Origin: Mycolicibacterium aurum
Lineage (GTDB): Bacteria; Actinomycetota; Actinomycetes; Mycobacteriales; Mycobacteriaceae
Assembly (NCBI RefSeq): GCF_900637195.1
Contig: NZ_LR134356.1
Span: 2,790,001-2,854,000 of the forward strand
Direction: 5' to 3'
Length of the DNA stretch: 64,000 nt
Shown here in pieces: positions 34,857-43,571 of the stretch; within the stretch, counting starts at the first letter, position 1; the number at the start of each line of letters is the position of its first letter. The notes under the pieces are model-generated. The model was not told the DNA's origin. It searched no databases and saw only the letters and a list, made by a program, of their open reading frames with translations. Both the position numbers and the translations under genes were made by a program.

Positions 34857-35464
34857 CTGTTGACGAAATGACCGCGCCGGAAAGCGGATCCGAGCTTGAG
34901 GCGACGCCCGCCGAGGTATTCGCGGTCGACGCCGATGACGGCGACCGACCCGGCGCCGCTCGACGGCTCGGCTGGGCACTGAAGCGCAGGTGGTGCGCGC
35001 TGCTGGTGTCGGTGCTCGTGGTCGCATCGGCCTCATTGCTGGTGACCGTCTACCTCATCCAGTATCGCCCGGATCGCCAGACGGGTCCCTCTGCCGAACA
35101 AGAGGCCATCGCGGCCGCCTCGACGGGCACCGTCGCTCTGCTGTCCTATGCACCGGAGACCATCGATACCGACCTCACGACGGCACAGTCGCTGATGACC
35201 GGTGACTTTCTGACCTATTACGGCAAGTTCACCGCTGACGTGGTAGCCCCCGCGGTCCGCGAACGCGGAGTCAAAGCCAGTGCGCAGGTGGTCGATTCGG
35301 CTCTGATGGAGATCCGCCCCCATGAGGCCAAGGTGCTGGTGTTCCTGAACCAGGAGACGGCCAGCCGCGACCGGCCGGAGCCCGCGTTCACCACCAGCAG
35401 CGTCGTCGTCAGCCTGACCAAGAACTCTGACACCTGGCTGATCTCAGCGTTCGATCCGGTGTGA
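34853..35464 (+). CDS. Mce-associated membrane protein
   Basis: A 203-aa second Mas protein. The cytoplasmic N-terminus is short and acidic, a single helix spans about 48-70 (CALLVSVLVVASASLLVTVYL), and the outer domain contains AAASTGTVALLSYAPETIDTD and SLTKNSDTWLISAFDPV. The GTG at 34853 overlaps the upstream stop in GTGA. Together with the preceding gene it forms a typical Mas pair, displaced from mceF by about 3.5 kb of exported protein genes. Confidence 0.85.
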   Translation: MTVDEMTAPESGSELEATPAEVFAVDADDGDRPGAARRLGWALKRRWCALLVSVLVVASASLLVTVYLIQYRPDRQTGPSAEQEAIAAASTGTVALLSYAPETIDTDLTTAQSLMTGDFLTYYGKFTADVVAPAVRERGVKASAQVVDSALMEIRPHEAKVLVFLNQETASRDRPEPAFTTSSVVVSLTKNSDTWLISAFDPV

Positions 35465-35470
35465 GGTTGG

Positions 35471-36670
35471 TCAGCGGGCGATGATGACTGAGGAGCCGTG
35501 GCCGAAGAGGCCTTGGTTGGCGGTGATGCCGACGGTGGCTCCTTCGACTTGGCGGCCGGTGGCGTGGTTGTTGAGTTGCCAGGTGAGTTCGCAGACTTGG
35601 GCGATGGCTTGGGCGGGGATGGCTTCGCCGAAGCTGGCGAGTCCGCCGGAGGGGTTGACGGGGATGCGGCCGCCGAGGGTGGTGGCGCCCGAGCGTAGGA
35701 GGTGTTCGGCCTGGCCGCGTTCGCAGAGGCCGAGGTGTTCGTACCAGTCGAGTTCCAGGGCGGTGGACAGGTCGTAGACCTCGGCCAGGGAGAGGTCGTG
35801 GGGGCCGATGCCGGCTTCGGTGTAGGCGGCGTCGAGGATCTGGTCTTTGAACACCCGGTCGGGGCCGGGGACCACGGCGGTGGAGTCGGTGGCGATGTCG
35901 GGCAGTTCGGGTAGGTGTTGGGGGTATTGGGGTGATTGCAGGCTGATCGCGCGTACCGAGGGCACGCCGGCGGTGGAGCCGAGGTGTTTTTCGGTGAATT
36001 CTTTGGAGGCCACGATCACCGCGGCGGCGCCGTCGCTGGTGGCGCAGATGTCGAGCAGGCGTAGTGGGTCACTGACGACGGGGGAGGCCAGCACGTCGGC
36101 GGTGGTGGCTTCTTTGCGGTAGCGGGCGTTGGGGTTGTGGAGGCCGTGGCGGGCGTTTTTGACTTTGACGTTCGCGAAGTCTTCGACGGTGGCGCCGTAG
36201 AGGTCCATGCGGCGGCGGGCGAGCATGGCGAAGTAGACGGTGTTGGTGGCGCCGATGAGGTGGAAGCGTTGCCAGTCGGGGTCGTTGCGGCGTTCGCCGC
36301 CGACGGGGGCGAAGAAGCCTTTGGGGGTGGTGTCGGCGCCGATGACCAGGGCGACGTCGCAGAGGCCGGCCAGGATCTGGGCGCGGGCGCTTTGGAGTGC
36401 TTGGGAGCCGGAGGCGCACGCGGCGTAGGAGGAGGTGACCGGGATGCCGTTCCAGCCCAGTTTCTGGGCGAAGGTGGCCCCGGCGACGAAGCCGGGGTAG
36501 CCGTTGCGGATGGTGTCGGCGCCGGCCACCAGCTGGATCTGGCGCCAGTGCAGGCCGGCTTCGGCCAGGGCGGCGCGGGCGGCCACGACACCGTATTCGG
36601 TGAAGTCGCGTCCCCATTTGCCCCAGGGGTGCATGCCGGCACCGAGGATGTAGACCGGTTCTGGACTCAT
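35471..36670 (-). CDS. Thiolase-fold protein (SCP2/Ltp type), probable DUF35-partnered aldolase
   Basis: A 399-aa thiolase-fold protein. Cys85 in SYAACASGSQAL matches the thiolase nucleophile position. The C-terminal His motif is replaced by NPSGGLASFGEAIPAQA and the second Cys is absent (ANQGLFGHGSS). This is the pattern of Ltp2-type enzymes, which with a DUF35 partner carry out retro-aldol cleavage of steroid side-chain thioesters, rather than a true thiolase. It starts in ATGA overlap with the DUF35 gene. It may also correspond to the Rv1627c position of M. tuberculosis. The coding strand is unusually C-rich compared with neighbours. Confidence 0.85.
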   Translation of the reverse strand: MSPEPVYILGAGMHPWGKWGRDFTEYGVVAARAALAEAGLHWRQIQLVAGADTIRNGYPGFVAGATFAQKLGWNGIPVTSSYAACASGSQALQSARAQILAGLCDVALVIGADTTPKGFFAPVGGERRNDPDWQRFHLIGATNTVYFAMLARRRMDLYGATVEDFANVKVKNARHGLHNPNARYRKEATTADVLASPVVSDPLRLLDICATSDGAAAVIVASKEFTEKHLGSTAGVPSVRAISLQSPQYPQHLPELPDIATDSTAVVPGPDRVFKDQILDAAYTEAGIGPHDLSLAEVYDLSTALELDWYEHLGLCERGQAEHLLRSGATTLGGRIPVNPSGGLASFGEAIPAQAIAQVCELTWQLNNHATGRQVEGATVGITANQGLFGHGSSVIIAR

Positions 36671-37110
36671 TGGGCGATCTCCCAGGCGTGCACGATGCGT
36701 TCGATGCCGTCGTCGTCGACATAGAGCGCCATGGTGGTCAGGTGCATCTGCATGCCGACCTTGAGGTCGGCGGCCAGGGTGCCCTCGACGACCTTGCCGA
36801 GCACGATCAGGCCTTCCTCGGCCAACTCCACCGCTGCCACGGCGAACGGTTCGAACGGGTCCGGGGATGGATACGGCGGGGGTGGGGCGTAGCGGTTCTC
36901 GGTGTAGCTCCACAGGGTGCCGCGCCGTGACAGCGGCACCTGGGCGAGCTCATCGCTGTCACAGCCGGGGTTGGGGCAGTTGTTGGCCCGCGGCGGGAAC
37001 ACATAGGTCCCACACTGAGGACACTTCCCCCCGATCAGATACGGATCACCAGACCCATCAGTGGCGAACCACCCATCAACCGCAGGCTGCGACGAGGAGT
37101 CAGCGCTCAT
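36667..37110 (-). CDS. DUF35 OB-fold protein with zinc ribbon
   Basis: A 147-aa protein. An N-terminal rubredoxin-like zinc ribbon has four Cys at 30, 33, 45 and 50 (GGKCPQCGTYVFPPRANNC). The C-terminal DUF35 OB-fold (about 58-145) has GTLWSYTENRYAPPPPYP and VGMQMHLTTMALYVDDDG. DUF35 proteins bind acyl-CoA and pair with thiolase-fold enzymes, as in ChsH2-Ltp2. It sits directly before the thiolase-fold gene with a four-base overlap and after the thioesterase gene with an 11-base overlap. Confidence 0.92.
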   Translation of the reverse strand: MSADSSSQPAVDGWFATDGSGDPYLIGGKCPQCGTYVFPPRANNCPNPGCDSDELAQVPLSRRGTLWSYTENRYAPPPPYPSPDPFEPFAVAAVELAEEGLIVLGKVVEGTLAADLKVGMQMHLTTMALYVDDDGIERIVHAWEIAQ

Positions 37111-37717
37111 ACTTGTCCTTCGGTCGGATGAACACGCCGTCGGCTTGCACGGTCACGACACCGTCGGAATCCAGAATATGGCCGCTGGCAAAGGTTTTCG
37201 AGCTGGTCTCGCTGTCGACCCAGGCCTCCACCCGTAGTCGACCTAGCCGGGTGGGGGCGACGTAGCGCAGCGTCAACGTGCCGGTGAACGCCGGCGTGCC
37301 CGGCCGGTGTGCGGTGGCACCGAGGACGTGGTCGAGCAGCAGGGCGCATATGCCGCCGTGGACATGTCCGGGAGGACCCTCATACGGTGCGCCCAACTCC
37401 AGTTCGGTTGTGGCCCGACCCGTCTCGTCGGTTCGAACATCAAGCGGGGGAGCGATCGCGTTGCGCATTCCGATGGCGACATTGCCCCAGGTGAGGACTC
37501 CGCCAGTGGTCACCGCCCGCACACCGAACGGCTCTGGATCTATCCGCGCGCTCAGCAGATCGGCTGCCTGCTCGATCAACCGGTGCGCCCGGGTCACGTC
37601 CGCATCGTCGGCCTTGCTGCGGATTACGACGTCGATGAGTGTGCGCAGGGACTGCGTCAGGGGGCCGTAGAGATCCTCGGTGCGCTGAGCCTGTTCGGGG
37701 GTGAGGGGCCGGCTCAC
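37100..37717 (-). CDS. PaaI-type hotdog thioesterase
   Basis: A 205-aa protein with a helical N-terminus (about 1-65) and a C-terminal hotdog domain. The segment PYEGPPGHVHGGICALLLDHVLG holds the HGG motif and the Asp typical of PaaI/4HBT thioesterases that hydrolyse acyl-CoA. The GTG at 37717 overlaps the upstream flavoprotein stop and was chosen over a long upstream shadow extension. It is the third gene in a tight five-gene operon (flavin reductase, KstD-like, thioesterase, DUF35, thiolase-fold). Confidence 0.88.
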   Translation of the reverse strand: MSRPLTPEQAQRTEDLYGPLTQSLRTLIDVVIRSKADDADVTRAHRLIEQAADLLSARIDPEPFGVRAVTTGGVLTWGNVAIGMRNAIAPPLDVRTDETGRATTELELGAPYEGPPGHVHGGICALLLDHVLGATAHRPGTPAFTGTLTLRYVAPTRLGRLRVEAWVDSETSSKTFASGHILDSDGVVTVQADGVFIRPKDKYER

Positions 37718-39264
37718 CTCGCCGCCCCGCTCCGGGCCGCCATGTCCAACGCCGCGAGATGGCTGAACAGCATCGACGCCCCGATGGGATTGCCGCCGCC
37801 GGGATAGGCGGTACCTGAGACTGCCGCCATCGTGTTGCCTGCGGCGTAGAGGCCGAGAATCGTTGTCCCGTCGGGGCGCAGCACCCGGGCGTGGGTGTCG
37901 GTGCGCAGTCCACCCTTGGTCCCGAGATCGGACAGTCCGAACGCGGCCGCGTGATACGGAGGCGTGTCGATGGGCACCAACGGGGACTCGCCGCCGGTGA
38001 ACACTCGGTCGTACGGCTCGTCGCCGCGGTCGAAGTCCTCGTCGACGCCGGATTCGACCAGCCTGTTGAAGCGTTCGAGCGTGGCCGCCAGCTCCATGGC
38101 GGGCACCCCGATCGCGTCCGCCAGCTCGGCGACGGTGTCGGCGGTGTGCCACAGCCCGGAGTCGCGGTACCGGTCCGCGTCCACCATAGACACGTTCGTC
38201 GCGCTGACCGGCGGGATGTCACCTGCCCGGTTGTCGTAGATCATCCAGAACGGCAGTCGAGTCGTGCCGTCGTCGATCTGCCGGAGCACGTCACGGGCCA
38301 GCTGGTCGTAGGGTGCGGACTCGTTGACGAACCGGCGGCCTTCCTGATTGACGAAGATCCCTCCGGTGAACCAGAGGGCGAAGGCCGAGCGGCCGTCGGG
38401 ATGGGTCATCCCCGGCGACCACCACGCCTGATCCATCAGATCGAGAGCGGCGCCCACGGCGATGGCAGCGCGGTGTGCGCCACCGGTGCTGCCCGGTCCA
38501 CCCATCGTGTCGGTGGCGCTGCCGGGCACACCGTAGTGCTCGCGCATGGTCGCATTCTGTTCGAACCCGCCGCTGGCCAGCAGGACGCCGCGCCGCGCGC
38601 CCACCCGCACCGCGATGCCGTCCTGCTCGACCACCGCGCCGACGACGCGATCCTCGTCGGTGATCAACTCGACCAGCGGTGCGTTCCGCCAGCACGTGAC
38701 AGTGTTCAGCCGCTGCAGGGCAAGCAGGAACCTCCCGACAAGTGCTCGGCCTCCCACCAGCAGGTCAGGCGCCGGTGCCCCCAGGCGTTCGGTGTCGAGC
38801 GGGCCGCGCACCGACCCGGCGTAGCGGCCGAGGTCGCTATCGGGAACCGGCAACGGAATGATGTGCCGGTATCCGTCGGCGCGGGCGCCGGGTGCCGAGC
38901 CGTAGTAGTCCGGCCAGGGCAGGAGCGTGAATTCGAACGCCGGATCCTGCTCCAGATACTCGATGAGGTGCGCGCCGCCGCGGACGTAGGTGTCCTGTAG
39001 CTCGCGTGGTGTCCGGTCCCCGACCACGGCGTGGAAGTAGTCGAGCGCCGCGTCGATCGTGTCGTCGGTGCCTGCGCGCTGGACGACGGGGTTACAGGGG
39101 AACCACATACCGCCGCCACCGGAATATGCGGTGGTACCGCCGAACATGTCGGTCGCTTCCACCATAAGCGTCGAAAGTCCCTCGCGGCCAGCGGTATAGG
39201 CGCCCGCGATGCCGGCGCCGGACCCGGCGACCACCACATCGAACTCGACATCGAAGTCAGGCAT
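37714..39264 (-). CDS. KstD-like FAD-dependent dehydrogenase
   Basis: A 516-aa flavoprotein of the 3-ketosteroid delta-1-dehydrogenase/fumarate reductase family. The FAD motif is VVVAGSGAGIAGAYTAGREG (about 11-30), followed by GGTTAYSGGGGMW. The C-terminal active-site block GLYAAGNTMAAVSGTAYPGGGNPIG has the Tyr and Gly that polarise the ketone in KstD. It would introduce a ring A double bond in a 3-keto steroid or a similar cyclic ketone. It overlaps the flavin reductase by eight bases and the thioesterase by four bases. Confidence 0.88.
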   Translation of the reverse strand: MPDFDVEFDVVVAGSGAGIAGAYTAGREGLSTLMVEATDMFGGTTAYSGGGGMWFPCNPVVQRAGTDDTIDAALDYFHAVVGDRTPRELQDTYVRGGAHLIEYLEQDPAFEFTLLPWPDYYGSAPGARADGYRHIIPLPVPDSDLGRYAGSVRGPLDTERLGAPAPDLLVGGRALVGRFLLALQRLNTVTCWRNAPLVELITDEDRVVGAVVEQDGIAVRVGARRGVLLASGGFEQNATMREHYGVPGSATDTMGGPGSTGGAHRAAIAVGAALDLMDQAWWSPGMTHPDGRSAFALWFTGGIFVNQEGRRFVNESAPYDQLARDVLRQIDDGTTRLPFWMIYDNRAGDIPPVSATNVSMVDADRYRDSGLWHTADTVAELADAIGVPAMELAATLERFNRLVESGVDEDFDRGDEPYDRVFTGGESPLVPIDTPPYHAAAFGLSDLGTKGGLRTDTHARVLRPDGTTILGLYAAGNTMAAVSGTAYPGGGNPIGASMLFSHLAALDMAARSGAAR

Positions 39265-39781
39265 GGGCGGATCCGTCGAAGCCGCCGTAGCTGCCGCGGT
39301 AGAACAGCAGGGGGCCCCGTTCCTCGTGCGCCCACAGGCCGGTCACCCGGGCGACGACGATCGAGTGGTCGCCCGCACTGTGTTCGAGTTCGACCTGCGC
39401 CTCCACCGAGGCGAGTGTTCCGTCGAGCGTGGGCGCGCCGTTCGCGCCGCGGCGCCAGTTCGTACCGGCGAACCTGTCCCCGGTGGGCCCCGCGAACCTG
39501 GCGCACAGCGACTTCTGCTCCGCAGCAAGGATGTTGACGCACAGTGTGCCGACCTTGCGAATCAGCGGCCAGCTCGTCGAGGCCTTGGACGGGCAGAACG
39601 AGATGTAGGGCGGCTCCAACGACACAGACGTCACCGATTGGCAGGTGAATCCGATGGGCCGATCGCCGTCATGGGCGGTGATGACGGCGATGCCGGTGCA
39701 GAAATGGCCGAGCACTCGGCGCATCTCCGGTGCCGCCGGCGTGATCAGGCCGGTGCCGGATGCGATCAGCTGCTCGGTCAT
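39257..39781 (-). CDS. Flavin reductase, HsaB-like
   Basis: A 174-aa member of the flavin reductase family that supplies reduced flavin to a two-component monooxygenase. Motifs seen are LGHFCTGIAVITA, IGFTCQSVTSVSLEPPYISFCPS and SAGDHSIVVARV, the last carrying the conserved GDH. It resembles HsaB, which partners HsaA in ring hydroxylation of 3-HSA in cholesterol catabolism. No HsaA-like oxygenase is visible in the window; one may lie beyond the right edge. First gene of the minus-strand operon and divergent from padR. Confidence 0.88.
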   Translation of the reverse strand: MTEQLIASGTGLITPAAPEMRRVLGHFCTGIAVITAHDGDRPIGFTCQSVTSVSLEPPYISFCPSKASTSWPLIRKVGTLCVNILAAEQKSLCARFAGPTGDRFAGTNWRRGANGAPTLDGTLASVEAQVELEHSAGDHSIVVARVTGLWAHEERGPLLFYRGSYGGFDGSAHA

Positions 39782-39909
39782 GGTCCTCCCTCGACGTGCT
39801 CGATCCGTTGCCCGTTACCTTCCGCTCTGCGCGGTGGGCTGCGCAACGCGTTCTCCCAGTCAGCGGTAGTGACGCCGATCTGGCCGGTACCCGTTGCTAG
39901 CCTTACCCG

Positions 39910-40587
39910 ATGACGGAAGACGCCGAGAACACTCTCGACGGGGTGAATGTGTCGCCCACGGGATGGGTGTTGCTCGGGATGCTCTCCGGCGGCGACGAGC
40001 TGACCGGCTACGACATCAAGAAGTGGTTCAACTGGACGATGCGCTTCTTCTATTCGACCCCGGCATACAGCCAGATCTATTCCGAGCTCAAGCGGCTCGA
40101 GCAGGCCAGTGCCGTGAGTTCGCGGGTCGAGGCGGGCGTCCGCAACCGTCGGATGTACAAGATCACCGACCGGGGGCTTGCTGCGGTAACCCGGTGGGCC
40201 AACGAAGCCGTGGTAGAACCGCCCACTCTGAAACACAATCCGGTGCTGCGGGTGATGCTCGGCCATCTGCTGAACCCGGGGAGATTGCGGGAAGTCCTCA
40301 CCGATCACGCCGCCCATGTCGAGCAGTTGCATCAGGAGGCGGCGACCGAGGCCCGGTGGGTGGGTGACCAGCCCGCATGGTCGTACGCCCGCCTGGCGCT
40401 GCAATGGTCGGAGAAGTATTACGCGGCCGAGCACGAACTCGTGTTGCAGATGCTCAAGGACCTCGACGGTGTCGAGGAGACGTTCGCCGAGAGCGGTCAG
40501 GACGGTGTGGAGTTTCCAGTGCGCGAGTACTGGTACGAGGTCGAGCGTCGGATCGCCGCCGAGGATGCCGCGGACCCTCCGGGCTGA
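39910..40587 (+). CDS. PadR-family transcriptional regulator
   Basis: A 225-aa PadR-type repressor. The N-terminal winged helix (about 15-95) has VLLGMLSGGDELTGYDIKKWF, YSQIYSELKRLEQASAV and RRMYKITDRGLAAV. The C-terminal part (about 100-210) is helical and would dimerise. It is divergent from the flavin-reductase operon with 128 bases between, so it probably controls that operon. Its ligand is unknown. It ends 16 bases from the convergent KstD-like gene. Confidence 0.92.
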   Translation: MTEDAENTLDGVNVSPTGWVLLGMLSGGDELTGYDIKKWFNWTMRFFYSTPAYSQIYSELKRLEQASAVSSRVEAGVRNRRMYKITDRGLAAVTRWANEAVVEPPTLKHNPVLRVMLGHLLNPGRLREVLTDHAAHVEQLHQEAATEARWVGDQPAWSYARLALQWSEKYYAAEHELVLQMLKDLDGVEETFAESGQDGVEFPVREYWYEVERRIAAEDAADPPG

Positions 40588-40603
40588 GATGCGCTCGACC
40601 GTC

Positions 40604-42280
40604 TTAGGAGAGTCGGCCTGCGGCGTGGTGGGCCACGATGTAGCCGAACACCAGCCCCTGCCCGATCGTGGCGCCCGCGCCCGGGTAGGTTTTGCCGAAG
40701 GTGTTGGCAGCACTGTTCCCCAGGGCGTAGAGGCCGTCGATCATGGTTCCGTCTTCGCGCAGCACCCGGCCGCGGGCATCGGCACGCACGCCGCCACAGG
40801 TGCCCAGATCGCTGAGCACCACCTTCACGGCGTAGAACGGTCCGGAGTCCACGGGGCGCAGATTGGGGTTGGGAGCTATGGTCGGGTCTCCGTAGTACCG
40901 GTCGTAGGCGCTGGCACCCCGGTGAAAGTCGTTGTCGACGCCGGCATCTGCCAGGCCGTTGAAGCGGTCCATGGTGGCTGCGAAAACCGCAGGCTCGAAA
41001 CCGATCTGCTGTCCCAGCCCCGCGAGGCCGGCGCTACGGTGGGCGATCCCGGCCTCGTACCACGCCTGGGGGATCGGCATGCGCGGAAATAGTTCGGCGG
41101 CAAGAAGATAGCTGTTGCGGTAGCGCTGGTCGAAGATCATCCACATGTCCTCGACGGGGGAGCCCGCCTGCTCGCGCCGCAGTAGCGTCTGCCCGAATGA
41201 CATGTAATCCGTTGCCTCGTTGATGAAGCGCTCGCCGTTCTGGTCCACGAGCACGCAACCGGGTAGGGACCGCTCGGCCAGCATGACCGTGGGATCCCCA
41301 CCGGGAAGGGGGGCGAACGCAGGAAACCACCAGGCCTGATCCATCAACCCCGTGTCGGCGCCGAGGTCCTGCGCAAGCTTTATCCCGTCGCCGGTGTTAC
41401 CTTCCGAGCCCAGGCTCAGATGCTCGCCGAGGTGTTCGGACTGGAACTTGTGCCGCCAGCTCATCAAATGGTCGAAGCCGCCGGTGGCCAGGACGACACC
41501 GCGGCGAGCCGTGACCGACACTCGGATCCCGTCGCGGTCCACCGCGGCGCCGATGACGCGTCCGCCGTCGGTGAGCAGCTCGGTGACCGGAGAATCGGTC
41601 CACACCGGTATGCCGGCCTTCAGGACACCGGCGAACATGCCCGCTGCCAGGGCTTGGCCGCCGGCAGCGTAACGCCGGCGCAACGCCAGACCGCCGATGC
41701 CCTGAGCGGCGCGGAGCATGATGCGTGGCCACGATTTTCGCGGGACCCTGGCCATCAGATTCAGCCACCGGTAGTCCGCCCCGGTGACCGGCATGGGAAA
41801 GGATGACTTCATCACTCCTGGCCGCAGTCGTGCCAGTTCGGGACCGAGTAGCGCCGTGTCGAAGGGCCGGCATTCACAGGTTCGGCCGACGGCGCTACCG
41901 CCCGGTTGCTCCGGGTGGTAGTCCGAATACCCCTTGGCCCACTGGAATTTCATGGCAGTGGTGCGGCGGAGCATCTCTATGGTGGCCGGTCCGAACTCGA
42001 CGAAAGCGTGAGCCTTGTCCAACGGGGCGTCGCCGCCGACCAGCGTGTCCACGTAGGTGCGGCCCTTGGACCGATTGTCCGCCGAACCGGACTCGGTGAG
42101 AATGGGGTTTCCCGGCATCCAGAAGGCCCCGCCGGAGCGGGCGGTGGAGCCCCCGACGTAGGACGTCTTCTCCACGATCAACACCGACAGACCCAACTCA
42201 TGCGCGGCCAGCGCTGCGGCCATCCCGGTGCCGGAGCCCACGATGAGGAGATCGACGGTGGTGTTCTGCGGATCGGTCAC
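40604..42280 (-). CDS. KstD-like FAD-dependent dehydrogenase
   Basis: A 558-aa flavoprotein. The FAD motif is LLIVGSGTGMAAALAAHELG, then GGSTARSGGAFWMPGNP. The C-terminal GLYALGNSAANTFGKTYPGAGATIGQG has the conserved Tyr and Gly of 3-ketosteroid dehydrogenases and reads closer to canonical KstD than the first copy. It is divergent from kshA, and the two act on the same substrate in steroid ring opening. A 20-bp motif repeated upstream of the 47.5 kb operon lies 42 bases before this start. Confidence 0.9.
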   Translation of the reverse strand: MTDPQNTTVDLLIVGSGTGMAAALAAHELGLSVLIVEKTSYVGGSTARSGGAFWMPGNPILTESGSADNRSKGRTYVDTLVGGDAPLDKAHAFVEFGPATIEMLRRTTAMKFQWAKGYSDYHPEQPGGSAVGRTCECRPFDTALLGPELARLRPGVMKSSFPMPVTGADYRWLNLMARVPRKSWPRIMLRAAQGIGGLALRRRYAAGGQALAAGMFAGVLKAGIPVWTDSPVTELLTDGGRVIGAAVDRDGIRVSVTARRGVVLATGGFDHLMSWRHKFQSEHLGEHLSLGSEGNTGDGIKLAQDLGADTGLMDQAWWFPAFAPLPGGDPTVMLAERSLPGCVLVDQNGERFINEATDYMSFGQTLLRREQAGSPVEDMWMIFDQRYRNSYLLAAELFPRMPIPQAWYEAGIAHRSAGLAGLGQQIGFEPAVFAATMDRFNGLADAGVDNDFHRGASAYDRYYGDPTIAPNPNLRPVDSGPFYAVKVVLSDLGTCGGVRADARGRVLREDGTMIDGLYALGNSAANTFGKTYPGAGATIGQGLVFGYIVAHHAAGRLS

Positions 42281-42321
42281 CGGGTGATTCTGTCGGCCGC
42301 GTACCGATTGGTTCGTGGCGG

Positions 42322-42341
42322 TGACCGGTCAGTGGAACACC
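42322..42341. promoter_or_regulatory. Copy 1 of a 20-bp shared promoter element
   Basis: TGACCGGTCAGTGGAACACC; the first ten bases are a perfect palindrome. The same 20 bases recur at 47575-47594. This copy lies between the divergent KstD-like gene (42 bases upstream of its start) and kshA. It is probably an operator shared by two operons. Confidence 0.55.
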
Positions 42342-42413
42342 ACGCGTTCCGGCTGAGAGTGCCGGTGCTACAACGGGATCATCACAGTCAGCACCACATC
42401 GAGGATGGGCCGA

Positions 42414-43571
42414 ATGACATCGCAGCAGTCCGACGGCGCCGGAGACGTTCGGCAGATCGAGGCGCAGGCTGCGCCAACCCGCTTCGCACGTGGCTGGCAC
42501 TGCCTGGGGCTCACGCGTGATCTGGGTGACGGCACGCCGCACGCGGTCACCGCGTTCGGCGGCAAGCTCGTCGTCTTCCGCGGGGAGGACGGCAAACTCA
42601 ACGTGCTCGACGCCTACTGCCGGCATATGGGCGGCGACCTGTCCGACGGCGAAGTGAAGGGCAGCGAGATCGCCTGTCCGTTTCACGATTGGCGCTGGGG
42701 CGGCGACGGCCGCTGCAAGCAGATCCCCTACAGCAGGCGGGTGCCCAAACTTGCTCGCACCGCGACCTGGCCGACCATGGAGCAGGACGGAATGTTGTTC
42801 ATCTGGAACGACCCGGAGAAGAAGGCCCCGCCGGCGGATGTGACCATTCCCCGTATCGAGGGTGTCGGCGGAGATTCGTGGACCGACTGGCACTGGTACA
42901 CGACCGTGGTCGACACCAATTGTCGCGAGATCATCGACAACGTCGTCGACATGGCGCACTTCTTCTACATCCACGGCGGTCTGCCGACGGGCTTCAAGAA
43001 CATCTTCGAGGGGCATGTGGCCACTCAGTACTACAAGAGCGAGGCAAGGCCGGATCTCGGGTCAGGGGAGGGGGCGGCGATTCTCGGCACGACCTCGGTC
43101 GCGTCCTATTACGGGCCGTCGTTCATGATCGACGATCTGACGTATCACTACCCGCACGGCGACCAGCGCACTGTGTTGCTCAACTGCCACTACCCGATCG
43201 ACGCCGATTCCTTTGTGCTGCAATACGGAATCACCGTCGAGAAGTCCGACGCAGTTCCGGAGGAGATGGCGACACAGATGGCGGTCGCCCTGGGCGACTT
43301 CGTGAAGATGGGCTTCGAGCAGGACGTGCACATCTGGCGCCGGAAGGCCCGCATCGACAATCCTCTGCTGTGCGAAGAGGACGGCCCGGTGTATCAACTG
43401 CGGCGCTGGTACGAGCAGTTCTATGTCGATGCCGCCGACGTCACCCCCGACATGGTCGACCGCTTCGAATTCGAGATCGACACCACCCGCCCGCGGGAGG
43501 CGTGGATGAAGGAGGTCGAAGAGAACCTCGCGGCCAAGCGCCTGCCTCGGCTGGTTGGTCTCACGAAATGA
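42414..43571 (+). CDS. kshA: KshA, 3-ketosteroid 9-alpha-monooxygenase oxygenase component
   Basis: A 385-aa Rieske oxygenase. The Rieske cluster ligands are Cys69, His71, Cys88 and His91 (YCRHMGGD, ACPFHDW). The mononuclear iron site uses His182 and His187 (VVDMAHFFYIH) and Asp304 (FEQDVHIW), bridged by Asp179 and Asn176. These numbers nearly equal those of M. tuberculosis KshA. It hydroxylates C9 of 3-keto steroids, and with KstD it opens ring B. The reductase KshB is not in the window. The ATG at 42414 is preferred, with GAGG nine bases upstream; an ATG at 42405 lacks spacing. The stop overlaps the next ATG. Confidence 0.95.
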   Translation: MTSQQSDGAGDVRQIEAQAAPTRFARGWHCLGLTRDLGDGTPHAVTAFGGKLVVFRGEDGKLNVLDAYCRHMGGDLSDGEVKGSEIACPFHDWRWGGDGRCKQIPYSRRVPKLARTATWPTMEQDGMLFIWNDPEKKAPPADVTIPRIEGVGGDSWTDWHWYTTVVDTNCREIIDNVVDMAHFFYIHGGLPTGFKNIFEGHVATQYYKSEARPDLGSGEGAAILGTTSVASYYGPSFMIDDLTYHYPHGDQRTVLLNCHYPIDADSFVLQYGITVEKSDAVPEEMATQMAVALGDFVKMGFEQDVHIWRRKARIDNPLLCEEDGPVYQLRRWYEQFYVDAADVTPDMVDRFEFEIDTTRPREAWMKEVEENLAAKRLPRLVGLTK

